From Microvenator marinus (GTDB lineage Bacteria; Myxococcota_A; Bradymonadia; Bradymonadales; Bradymonadaceae): a stretch of 64,000 bases of DNA. The stretch lies in NCBI RefSeq assembly GCF_007993755.1, contig NZ_CP042467.1, positions 5,418,001-5,482,000 of the forward strand, written 5' to 3'. A program made the position numbers and the translations under genes. The notes under the pieces were generated by a model. That model saw only the letters and a list, made by a program, of their open reading frames with translations. It was not told the DNA's origin and did no database searches. Below, in pieces: positions 33,960-41,279 of the stretch (position 1 is the first letter of the stretch; every line of letters begins with the position of its first letter).

Positions 33960-35177
33960 GTGGAACACTTGTGGATTGTTTTTGTTAGGGAGACACCTTT
34001 TGGTATGACAAGCGATGAATTCAAAGAGTTGGTGGAATGGGTTGTCAACGGTTTGAACAACGAAGTCTTCGCAACTATAAGCGACGCTTTGAAGTCGACC
34101 CCAAGCATCCGTGGGCATCTAAACCCAGCTTTTCCTTATCCCCGGAAACTTCGAATCGCAGTCTTGGGTTCCCACCTAGTTGTTGAGTATGTTGGCCCTG
34201 AGGACCCAAGAACCGAAACTGTCGACATTGAGGCCGTTATTCGCCCAGATTGGACGGTCTTAGATTTCCTTGGGATCGATATCTCTCACTTGTCTAGCTT
34301 CCACTTCCCGATGACAACAGCCGTCAAGAACTCCCAAGTGTTCCTTGGCGATGCGATCAACCTCTTGGGCGACTACATGTACGATGTGGTCAGCAACCCA
34401 AACGATTTAATACTAAACGCCTTTCCTGACTTTACGACTCAGGCTGAGCCGACCTACGTTTCGAACACCACGTTCTTGTGGTCGGACTCCAAAGGTGCGT
34501 TGCGGATTCGCCGAATTGACTTCCTTGAAGTGTTCCCAATTCAGGAAGGAGAATGGTCCTTTCACTCTGAGGAGGGTTTTAGGCATCTGGCACAATTCCT
34601 CTTGAATCATCGAGTCCCCGCGTATGAAGTGGCTCTTCATAAACAACTCAATGAATTTATCGAGTTGGTTGGTCAAAAAGATGTACCTGAACCAAAGATT
34701 ACCGGTTTTCTTGCGAAACACCCGGAATTCCTCCAACTCGCGTTCGGGGCGCACGCCGTCTACCCCGAAACTCTGCTGGAGTGGCAATATGCTACGGGCA
34801 AACAGAATCTCAAACCTGACTTCTTGATAGTAAAGATGGATGGTTACGCTGATATCTTTGAATTCAAGCTGCCACGTTTGAAAGGCTCTGCGATGGTTGG
34901 GAAGAAGACCCGCAGTCGTCCATCAGCGGAAGTTGATAGCGCACTCGCGCAGATCGATGAGTATGAAGAGTGGTCATCACAGGAGGTAAATCGCCAGTGG
35001 CTGGAAAAAACCAAGGGAATCAAAATCTACACGCCACACACTTACTTAGTTATGGGACATCGTGACGACTTCACGTCGGAAGACCGTCAGAGACTCCGCA
35101 AACGGAGGAACGCCACGATATTTACCTACGACGAGTTCATTGAGATGACACGTATGCAGTTGTATCGGGTAAGATGA
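33960..35177 (+). CDS. sduA: Shedu defence nuclease (SduA)
   Basis: The 405-residue product starts with GTG (alternative ATG at 34005). The C-terminal domain carries the Shedu PD-(D/E)xK pattern: FLAKHPEFLQLAFG, then KPDFLIVKMDGYADIFEFKL (D and ExK), the SAEVDSALAQIDEYEEW helix and the RNATIFTYDEFIEMTR end. Shedu proteins (DUF4263) protect against phage and act as oligomeric nucleases. Residues 1-220 form a separate N-terminal domain that probably senses infection. It is followed after 13 bases by a short coupled pair of genes on the same strand. Confidence 0.9.
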   Translation: MEHLWIVFVRETPFGMTSDEFKELVEWVVNGLNNEVFATISDALKSTPSIRGHLNPAFPYPRKLRIAVLGSHLVVEYVGPEDPRTETVDIEAVIRPDWTVLDFLGIDISHLSSFHFPMTTAVKNSQVFLGDAINLLGDYMYDVVSNPNDLILNAFPDFTTQAEPTYVSNTTFLWSDSKGALRIRRIDFLEVFPIQEGEWSFHSEEGFRHLAQFLLNHRVPAYEVALHKQLNEFIELVGQKDVPEPKITGFLAKHPEFLQLAFGAHAVYPETLLEWQYATGKQNLKPDFLIVKMDGYADIFEFKLPRLKGSAMVGKKTRSRPSAEVDSALAQIDEYEEWSSQEVNRQWLEKTKGIKIYTPHTYLVMGHRDDFTSEDRQRLRKRRNATIFTYDEFIEMTRMQLYRVR

Positions 35178-35190
35178 GAAAAGGATGAAC

Positions 35191-35259
35191 ATGAGGACAT
35201 GCGAGAAATGTAGAGAGGTGATGCACCTCGTCAATAAATGTGACCTGCCTGCGGAATGA
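35191..35259 (+). CDS. Short Cys-pair ORF coupled to the following gene
   Basis: A 22-residue frame, MRTCEKCREVMHLVNKCDLP then AE, with AAGG 6 bases ahead of the ATG. Its TGA overlaps the next ATG. The CxxC here and CxxC (QCDNCGG) at the start of the next protein together would make one zinc ribbon. A single missing base at GGAATG could have split one gene into two, or it may be a coupled leader. Real expression is uncertain. Confidence 0.4.
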   Translation: MRTCEKCREVMHLVNKCDLPAE

Positions 35260-35783
35260 CAGATGAGTACCCGACCTATCAGTGTGATAATTGCGGGGGG
35301 ATGGAAATCGTCGTTCATTTCGAAGACCATATGGACACCATTACTGACTCAATGCGTGCTGACGGTGGGTCGGCAGATGGCGAGTATGAAGTGGCGTTGC
35401 TGGTTCGCGAGGATGGTGCCCAGAGTAGCCGTGAGCGACGACCGAGGCTGACCGGGGATGCTGGGTTGGTGAGCAATGCCAGCAACCCTGAGAGATTCCG
35501 GTCATCGAAGTCTGACGAGGAATTAGCGGCGGTCGAAAAGGTGAGGATGGTCTACAATGCGGTGCACGGGAAGTCATTCACCAAAGTAGAGGCAGAACTC
35601 AACGTTGATCATGAGGTTGACGTATGGCTCGTTGATGGTTTCTCCAAGGTCGGCTTTCAGGTAACAAAGCTCGATGCGGCGCCATGGGCCGATCTGGCGA
35701 AGAGTGGCTCGTTCGTGGCCGATGGCCCGCTGGAAGACGAGTTGCATAGGCTAATGCAGACGATCAAGAAAAAGCAAAGCTAG
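35256..35783 (+). CDS. Shedu-neighbour protein with N-terminal CxxC and a nuclease-like end
   Basis: A 175-residue protein overlapping the short Cys ORF by ATGA. The N-terminus shows a half zinc ribbon (YQCDNCGGMEIVVHFE). The middle is charged and probably unstructured. The C-terminal 75 residues (YNAVHGKSFTKVEAELNVDH then EVDVWLVDGFSKVGFQVTKL) could be a small PD-(D/E)xK-like fold with a Q-x-T-K last motif. It is in the Shedu transcription unit. Function not established. Confidence 0.6.
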   Translation: MTDEYPTYQCDNCGGMEIVVHFEDHMDTITDSMRADGGSADGEYEVALLVREDGAQSSRERRPRLTGDAGLVSNASNPERFRSSKSDEELAAVEKVRMVYNAVHGKSFTKVEAELNVDHEVDVWLVDGFSKVGFQVTKLDAAPWADLAKSGSFVADGPLEDELHRLMQTIKKKQS

Positions 35784-35795
35784 GCAGGCAAAGGC

Positions 35796-35981
35796 GTGAA
35801 CTTGGTGCTCGATGCTTGGCCTGTAGTCCCAATGGGAGTTCTCGACACATTCGTGAGGTATGCACAGCGTGAACTGGAAACTCTAAGCTACGACGAGATA
35901 TGGTACGCTGAACCAGGCGGATTAGGGAGAGTTCGGCGGCTCTATCCTCCTCATGCGGAGTCTGACGATTTTGAAGAATAG
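35796..35981 (+). CDS. Small hypothetical protein, 61 residues
   Basis: GTG start preceded by AAAGG and 12 bases after the previous stop, in line with an operon. Contains LDTFVRYAQRELETLSYDEI and an acidic end. No motif known. Coding is plausible because it continues the operon, but the frame is short. Confidence 0.4.
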   Translation: MNLVLDAWPVVPMGVLDTFVRYAQRELETLSYDEIWYAEPGGLGRVRRLYPPHAESDDFEE

Positions 35982-36278
35982 TCGTGCACTGGCACCCGGT
36001 GAACGTGCTTCTGTAAAAACGCAAGTACCTCTCATCAAACGACTCATTCCAATCAGTTTGAAGATTTGATGTCTATAAAAGACGGCCAATGCAGAGGGTT
36101 TGAAATCACCGTAGTCCGAAGTTGTGCAGTCAGGTTTTGCTGTGCCTTCAGTAGACTGTGGAAGGAGTGCCGAATCGATATCTCCTTTCTTGGAAAGATG
36201 GCTTAGATGTTGCGACTGACCATCTGAAAGGTTGTAAGTAGTGTTCTTGTGTTTTTGGAATGAGGCTTAGGAAGACCA

Positions 36279-37208
36279 ATGATTGACCCCACCCACTACT
36301 TTGCCTCCAACGACTCAATTGCTAAGTCGATGTCGGAGGTGTTGCGAAGTATTGAAGCGGTGAATCACTACGCCCAAGCGCGTCTTCTTAGGGTTTTCTG
36401 GCGCGGCCAAGCTCACCATGAATGGGGACTTCTTTCTTCACTGGTCCGTAGTCTTGCCGCATCGGGTCCTGTTGAGGATAAGACTCTGAATCTGATCGAG
36501 GAAAGACTCTTGGGAGAAGCGACCGAATGGATCAAAGAGTTGTCGGATCAGAAATACTCAGATCCACTTGCCAAACTCGCCTATCTTCAGCATCACGGGG
36601 TTCCCACCCGTCTTTTGGACTTTACTTCCTGTCCTTGGACTGCCCTGTTTTTCGCTACAGAGGACTACGACATAGTGGATGGACGATTGTTTGCTATTCT
36701 AGTGGAAGAGGCCGACGTATTGTCGAAAACGCCAGAGGGCAGGCCGTGGATAAAGTACAGCACCAAGGAAATTAAAGTGTTTGATGCAGTAAGAGCCGGC
36801 GTATCGTTTCCTCGACTGGAATCGCAACGTGGAGTATTGGTGTTTGGGCGTCTACCAAGTACTACACCTTATCGAAAGGCTCATGACGTTTTGCTGGGAG
36901 AGGAACGAAGCCTGTTGGCGGAAGAAGTTCGCAGGATACTTTCTATTCCGATCAAGATTAGCCATTTTGACCCGTCGAAGGGAGCAGATTCAATTTCTCA
37001 ACGGGTGAAGCCACCTATCGCCGTCACTTTTCGGATCCACGTCGACAAGGAATCCGTCCGTCGAGATTTGGCGGGACGTGGATCAGGGAAGAAGATATCG
37101 CCTTCTAACCTCAAAATAACGCACCAACACGTTTATCCTGATGTGGGAGGTATGGTAGGCCACTCCAAGACGCTGACAGGTCTTCGTCGACAACTAATGA
37201 TCCTCTAG
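36279..37208 (+). CDS. FRG-domain protein
   Basis: A 309-residue protein with the FRG signature: FWRGQAHHEWGLLSSLVRSL at residues 40-60, then LAYLQHHGVPTRLLDFTSCP and WTALFFATEDY, and a strand-rich C-terminal part. FRG domains are named after the conserved F/W-R-G motif. They occur in prophages and defence islands and their enzymatic activity is unknown. The gene stands alone between the Shedu unit and the IS66 remnant. No signal peptide. Confidence 0.88.
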   Translation: MIDPTHYFASNDSIAKSMSEVLRSIEAVNHYAQARLLRVFWRGQAHHEWGLLSSLVRSLAASGPVEDKTLNLIEERLLGEATEWIKELSDQKYSDPLAKLAYLQHHGVPTRLLDFTSCPWTALFFATEDYDIVDGRLFAILVEEADVLSKTPEGRPWIKYSTKEIKVFDAVRAGVSFPRLESQRGVLVFGRLPSTTPYRKAHDVLLGEERSLLAEEVRRILSIPIKISHFDPSKGADSISQRVKPPIAVTFRIHVDKESVRRDLAGRGSGKKISPSNLKITHQHVYPDVGGMVGHSKTLTGLRRQLMIL

Positions 37209-37652
37209 AGATTCAGAAGCAGACGGGTAATCTGATTCAGCGATGAATGAATCGTGTAGGTATCAACATGTCAACATGGCTGTTGTGTCTTCGCTGATTG
37301 TGACCGCGAGGAAACCAATAGCCCATGCCTGCTCAAGTAATAAACAGTTTCGAACACGATTAGAATCAACGTGGAACACCCCTCGTTAAGAATCCCCTAC
37401 TTAGCCAGAAACCGTGTTTCAACTTCGAGATAGTCTACGTCTAAGCCCTGCCGATACACGCGGAATTGTTCTGCACTGCGAAAATCACCTGCGTTCAGCT
37501 CCAACGCGAAGGGGAAAAGAGCAGGATGCGAGACAAGTTGATTTAGTGGGGCCGAACCTCCTTCAGAGTCGTAACCGTCCGACAGACCACGTTCTTGTCC
37601 GCATGATGAGGCAGGCGTAGGTCAAGCTCTCAATCCTAACGGAGAGGAGAGT
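37209..37652. other. 444-bp stretch without a supported gene
   Basis: Lies between the FRG gene and the IS66 element. A weak open frame at 37414-37620 has low-complexity composition and no ribosome binding site and is rejected. The last 30 bases before the tnpA start carry GGAGAGGAGAG as its ribosome binding site. I see no tRNA, terminator or repeat, and the IS left end is not identifiable. Confidence 0.5.
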
Positions 37653-38000
37653 ATGTCAGGAAAACGGTCAAAACCCAAAAATGCATCGTGGTGGTCGGCT
37701 CAGATCGGAGCCTGGGAGCGCAGCGGACTCACTCAGGCTGATTTCTGCAGGGCTCGTGGGCTGAGTATTTCGTCGTTCTCAAACTGGCGAAGCAAGTTGT
37801 TGAAAGAAGAGCGGCCCGAGACTTCGACGCAGACCGCGCTCGTGAGAAAGCATCCCACGGCATCTAAGTTCATCACAGTGGATATTCCGGTGGCCCCAGC
37901 ACCTCTGGTGCGTGTTTCAGTCGGGTCGGTGACGGTGGATTTCGACACGTTACCACCACCTGTCTGGGTTGCTGAGCTTGGGTCGTTTGGAGGTCGATGA
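37653..38000 (+). CDS. tnpA: IS66 accessory protein TnpA
   Basis: A 115-residue protein with the IS66 TnpA pattern: WWSAQIGAWERSGLTQADFC then RARGLSISSFSNWRSKL, a helix-turn-helix, and a strand-rich end. The start follows GGAGAGGAGAG. The stop overlaps the tnpB start, so the genes are coupled. It appears intact, but its partners are broken. Confidence 0.85.
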   Translation: MSGKRSKPKNASWWSAQIGAWERSGLTQADFCRARGLSISSFSNWRSKLLKEERPETSTQTALVRKHPTASKFITVDIPVAPAPLVRVSVGSVTVDFDTLPPPVWVAELGSFGGR

Positions 38001-38356
38001 TGCTGAGTTTTGCCTCGTCTGTACGCATCTTGATTGGCATCAAACCGGTGGACATGCGCAAGGGTGTCGACGGTTTGTGCCAGCTCGCTGAGGCAGAACT
38101 CGGTGGGGATATCTACTCCGGCGCAGTGTTCGTGTTTCTGTCGCGACCCCGTGACAAGATTAAGATTCTGACCTGGGATACGGGTGGATTTGTGGTGCTC
38201 TACTAGTGGCTTGAGGCCGGTCAATTCAAGATGCCGAGAGTGGGCGACTTCGATAAGGTCTGCCGCCTTGAGGCGACTCAGCTGACGATGCTACTTCGCG
38301 GCATCGACTTAAGTCGTGTTCGAAAACCGGTCTTGTGGGAGCCTCCACCGAGCTAA
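38000..38356 (+). pseudogene. tnpB: IS66 TnpB, interrupted by a TAG
   Basis: Encodes LIGIKPVDMRKGVDGLCQLA and VFVFLSRPRDKIKILTWDTG, the IS66 Orf2 motifs. Codon 69 (38204-38206) is TAG; the frame resumes as WLEAGQFKMPRVGDFD to a normal stop at 38356 (118 codons). The ribosome site GGAGG lies just upstream of the tandem ATG codons. Confidence 0.85.
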
Positions 38357-38402
38357 AGAAAATGGATCGACATAAGCTCGGAACTATGATCAAAAATCAT
38401 CG

Positions 38403-39766
38403 ATGGATGAGGTCATTGAAATCCCAGATCTGGAAGAAATCAAGGATCTTGGCACAGCCAAGCTCTTATTGAAGTACATCAGCCAGGCAGCCGATCAGCA
38501 GGCCAGAACCAACCAACACCTGCTCGAGACGATCGAGGCACTACGCCACGAAATCTCAGAATTGAAACGTGCACTTTTTGGTCAGAAGTCCGAGCGTGTC
38601 CCCGACCAATGGCGAAACAGCCACACTTGCAGACCTTACGCTCGCGGTGGTGCTCTCGGCGGATCACCCGGGCTGGCACGTATTCGTATTCTTCGCTGAC
38701 TTCGGGACTTAGGTCGTCAGCAGCTTCAAGACTACCGCCACATTGCGCACATTCGGTCTCGACAATCGCGTGTTCAACGATCTCTGTCGGTGTTTCATCG
38801 CGTCGACTTTGTCGGGTTTTCTCGCGCTTCTCTTTTGAGCGCTCCAGACGCTTGGCACGCTCTTCAGGCGTCTCTTTCTTCTTTTGAGAGGCGTTCAGGT
38901 CGCGCTTGAGCAGCGCCGAGGTGCTTTCGCCACTGAGCCAACGCATTCTGGAGCTCATCGCGTCCTCTTCCCACGTCAACGCGGATGAAACCTCTTTGAA
39001 GGTCCAGGCCACCGGTGAATGCCGCCGTGCCTTTGTCTGGGACTTCATTGCGACCAACGACAACCACACGATGGTCGCATATCTCTTCAGCGCCGACCGC
39101 AGCGGACAGACGCCCATCAAGGTGCTTGGCGACTCCACCGGCGTGCTCCAGGTCGATGGTTTTACCGGCTACAATCAGGTCACAACCCCTGACAAACGCG
39201 AACGCGCAGGGTGCTGGGCTCATGCGCGGCGCAAGTATTTTGGGGCATTGGACTCCGCGCCAGACGAGGCGCAGTGGGCTATCGACAAGATCCGCGAGAT
39301 CTATGAAGTCGAGTATCTGGCGGCCGAGAAGAAGGTGCTGGGCAGGCCCCAACACCTGACCCTGCGAAAGGCGAAAAGCAAAGGACTCGTCTAAGAATTG
39401 ATGACGTGGGCTGACGACGAAAAGCCGAAACATCGGCCCAAAAGTCCGCTCGGTGCTGCACTGACCTATACGCTCAACCAGCGAAAATCTCTCGAGCGTT
39501 TCCTCACGGACCCAAAGATCTGACTCGACAACAATATCGCCGAGCAATACCTCCGACTCATCGCGCTTGGCCGCAAAAACTTTCTCTTTGTGGGCCACGA
39601 CGAGGCCGGCATGAACCTGGCTACTTTGCAAACTCTGGTGTCAACCTGCTTGGCCAACAAGGTCAACCCGCAGACCTATCTCACCGATGTCCTGCTGCGA
39701 ATTGGGAGTCATCCCCACCAACAAATCGATGACTTGTTGCCATGGAACTGGCATCCTGATTCCTGA
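38403..39766 (+). pseudogene. tnpC: IS66 transposase TnpC with internal inversion and two stops
   Basis: The N-terminal coiled coil and linker (KLLLKYISQAADQQARTNQH, RALFGQKSERV) and the catalytic end (HVNADETSLKV, LQVDGFTGYN, LDNNIAEQYLRLIALGRKNF) read on the plus strand. The middle, about 38600-38905, reads only on the minus strand (KKKETPEERAKRLERSKEKR and VPARVIRREHHRERKVCKCG, the zinc-finger part), so it has been inverted. The helical part before the DDE domain is also missing. TAA at 39392 and TGA at 39521 interrupt the catalytic half. Decayed. Confidence 0.8.
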
Positions 39767-40112
39767 TGACGGGGTGTATCGGACGGATACGCTCTTGCTC
39801 ACAGCACTCAAGAAATCTTCGCGGCGTAACTCTAAAGCCTCACAGAACGGTACGTTTTATGACGCAAGTGATAGAGTGGGTTTGACACTATTGTGAAGGT
39901 TCTGTCATTCTCAGACGAGACGAAGTTACTGCTCTTAATACCCGTGTTTGAGTCGCGGGTACCACTGGTGAACAGTAACTCGTTGGAACTTGACTCAACA
40001 CAAACCTACTACGACGGCTCCTGCACTAATGTGCATGCTCGCTCCAGCAGCCTCCATACTCAAGGGAGGTGTTGCCCGTCTCAAGTAGGTTCTATCAAGA
40101 CAGGAGCATTTT
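39767..40112. other. Leader and intergenic region upstream of the 61-residue peptide
   Basis: This 346-bp region follows the IS66 remnant and precedes the small peptide gene. TTGACA at about 39882 could be a -35 box, but no convincing -10 was found. CCTCC at 40051-40055 and GGAGG at 40065-40069 could pair in the leader RNA. A separate AGGAG sits 7 bases ahead of the peptide ATG. No gene of normal composition was found. Confidence 0.35.
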
Positions 40113-40298
40113 ATGTCGAAGCAATCTAAAGCCGCACGGGATAACCGTGCCAATCAACTTAATCCCCAGCATTCTGCGTATCATCAGTCGCGGGGAGTCA
40201 CTGGACCTTTCCTGGAAAAACGGTTGGAAGAACACCGCCAAGTTCCAGATTTGGGGCCCGTGAATCCCAAATCTAAAGACGATTCAGAAAAGGGTTAA
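40113..40298 (+). CDS. 61-residue peptide with NQLNP/AYHQSRG motif, possible precursor peptide
   Basis: ATG after AGGAG with good spacing. The peptide is basic at the start (MSKQSKAARDNRANQLNPQH), then has SAYHQSRGVTGPFLEKRLEE and an acidic end (SKDDSEKG). Small proteins with the DNRANQLNPxxxAYxxSRG motif occur in many bacteria, from memory, with unknown function. It lies ahead of the epimerase/GT-radical SAM/methyltransferase/phosphatase operon and is separated from it by a terminator-like hairpin, as is common between peptide precursors and their enzymes. The precursor role is a hypothesis. Confidence 0.65.
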   Translation: MSKQSKAARDNRANQLNPQHSAYHQSRGVTGPFLEKRLEEHRQVPDLGPVNPKSKDDSEKG

Positions 40299-40309
40299 GT
40301 GGAATCAAC

Positions 40310-40337
40310 AGCCCCAACTCCGCGAGGAGTTGGGGCT
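40310..40337 (+). terminator. Hairpin with 12-bp stem, terminator or attenuator
   Basis: Perfect 12-bp inverted repeat AGCCCCAACTCC and GGAGTTGGGGCT with a GCGA loop, followed by a weak CTCTT tract. It lies 12 bases after the peptide stop and 12 bases before the chosen epimerase start. The short U tract suggests partial termination, which would give more peptide mRNA than enzyme mRNA. Confidence 0.75.
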
Positions 40338-40349
40338 CTTACGTTGGAC

Positions 40350-41279
40350 ATGAAAATGGTTGGAAAAGTCTTGATTACCGGTTCTTCCGGTCTGGTCGGA
40401 AGTGTGCTCCGTCACACGCTCGAATCAAAAGGAATTGAAGTCGTAGGGTTTGATTTGCGGGCAGCCGGGCGCGAACATGGGGATGTGTGCGACGCTAGTA
40501 GTCTGTACCATGCTATCTCAACGTGTGATGGAGTAATTCATCTGGCGGCGGTCTCGCGCGTAATCTGGGGAGAAGAAGATCCTGCTCGCTGCAAACAGGT
40601 GAATCTAGGCGGACTGAGGAATGTTCTGACGCACGCCAAAGACTCAACAAATGATCCGTGGGTGGTCTTTGCCAGCAGCAGGGAAGTCTATGGGCAACCA
40701 CAAACGCTCCCGACTTCGGAAAACGAACCGCTGGCTCCAGTCAACGTCTATGGGCACACAAAGGTTGAAGGTGAAAACCTTGTCCAGTCGGCCCGTGCAT
40801 GCGGACTCAAAGCCAGCGTGATTCGTTTGTCCAACGTCTTCGGCAGAAGGTCAGATCATCACGATCGTGTTGTACCTGCTTTCGCAAGGCAAGCGGTAGC
40901 GGGTGAGACCCTACGCGTGGATGGTGCAAGTCATACCTTTGATTTCACCTATGTTGATGACGTTGCGGACGGCATCGCAACGTTGGTTGACCTGATGGGT
41001 TCCAAGGAGGGCGCACCACCCCCCATTCACTTTGTTTCCGGCGTACCCACGACCCTTGGGCAATTGGCGAATATGGCTATCGAACTGGCCGAAAGCCACG
41101 CTCGTGTCCAGTTGAGCGCACCAAGGAACTTTGACGTGGCGCAATTCTACGGCAACCCCAGCCGCGCAATTCAGATCCTTGGCTGGCGAGCAGAGACAAG
41201 CGTCAGAGAGGGTCTGGAAAGACTCATTGACGCGTATCGAAACGAACAGACTCTAAACAAAATCGAGGAGCAAGCATGA
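40350..41279 (+). CDS. NAD-dependent epimerase/dehydratase (extended SDR)
   Basis: The start is taken at MKMVGKVLITG; an earlier in-frame GTG at 40299 would put the hairpin inside the gene. The 309-residue product has the Rossmann motif GSSGLVGS, then DASSLYHAISTCDGVIHLAA, the catalytic region FASSREVYG with YGHTK (YxxxK), and the sugar-binding FTYVDDVADGI. Such enzymes epimerise or dehydrate nucleotide sugars. The gene overlaps the next by ATGA, so it supplies a sugar donor for the fused glycosyltransferase (inference). Confidence 0.88.
   Translation: MKMVGKVLITGSSGLVGSVLRHTLESKGIEVVGFDLRAAGREHGDVCDASSLYHAISTCDGVIHLAAVSRVIWGEEDPARCKQVNLGGLRNVLTHAKDSTNDPWVVFASSREVYGQPQTLPTSENEPLAPVNVYGHTKVEGENLVQSARACGLKASVIRLSNVFGRRSDHHDRVVPAFARQAVAGETLRVDGASHTFDFTYVDDVADGIATLVDLMGSKEGAPPPIHFVSGVPTTLGQLANMAIELAESHARVQLSAPRNFDVAQFYGNPSRAIQILGWRAETSVREGLERLIDAYRNEQTLNKIEEQA

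Larger units (their letters stand above)
37653..39766 (+). mobile_element. Decayed IS66-family insertion sequence
   Basis: Contains the three IS66 genes in the usual order: tnpA (intact), tnpB (premature TAG) and tnpC (in-frame stops plus an internal inversion). Terminal inverted repeats could not be identified with confidence, so the coordinates cover coding parts only. It cannot encode a working transposase. Confidence 0.8.

Noticed and set aside
37414-37620. A 68-codon frame before tnpA
   Set aside because: No ribosome site, odd composition, no homology recognised.
37452-39782. Nine-base inverted match (CCGATACAC and GTGTATCGG) flanking the IS66 genes
   Set aside because: Could be chance at this length and does not start with the usual IS66 ends.
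40299-40349. Upstream GTG start for the epimerase
   Set aside because: It would place the terminator-like hairpin inside the gene, and Rossmann motifs begin after 40350.
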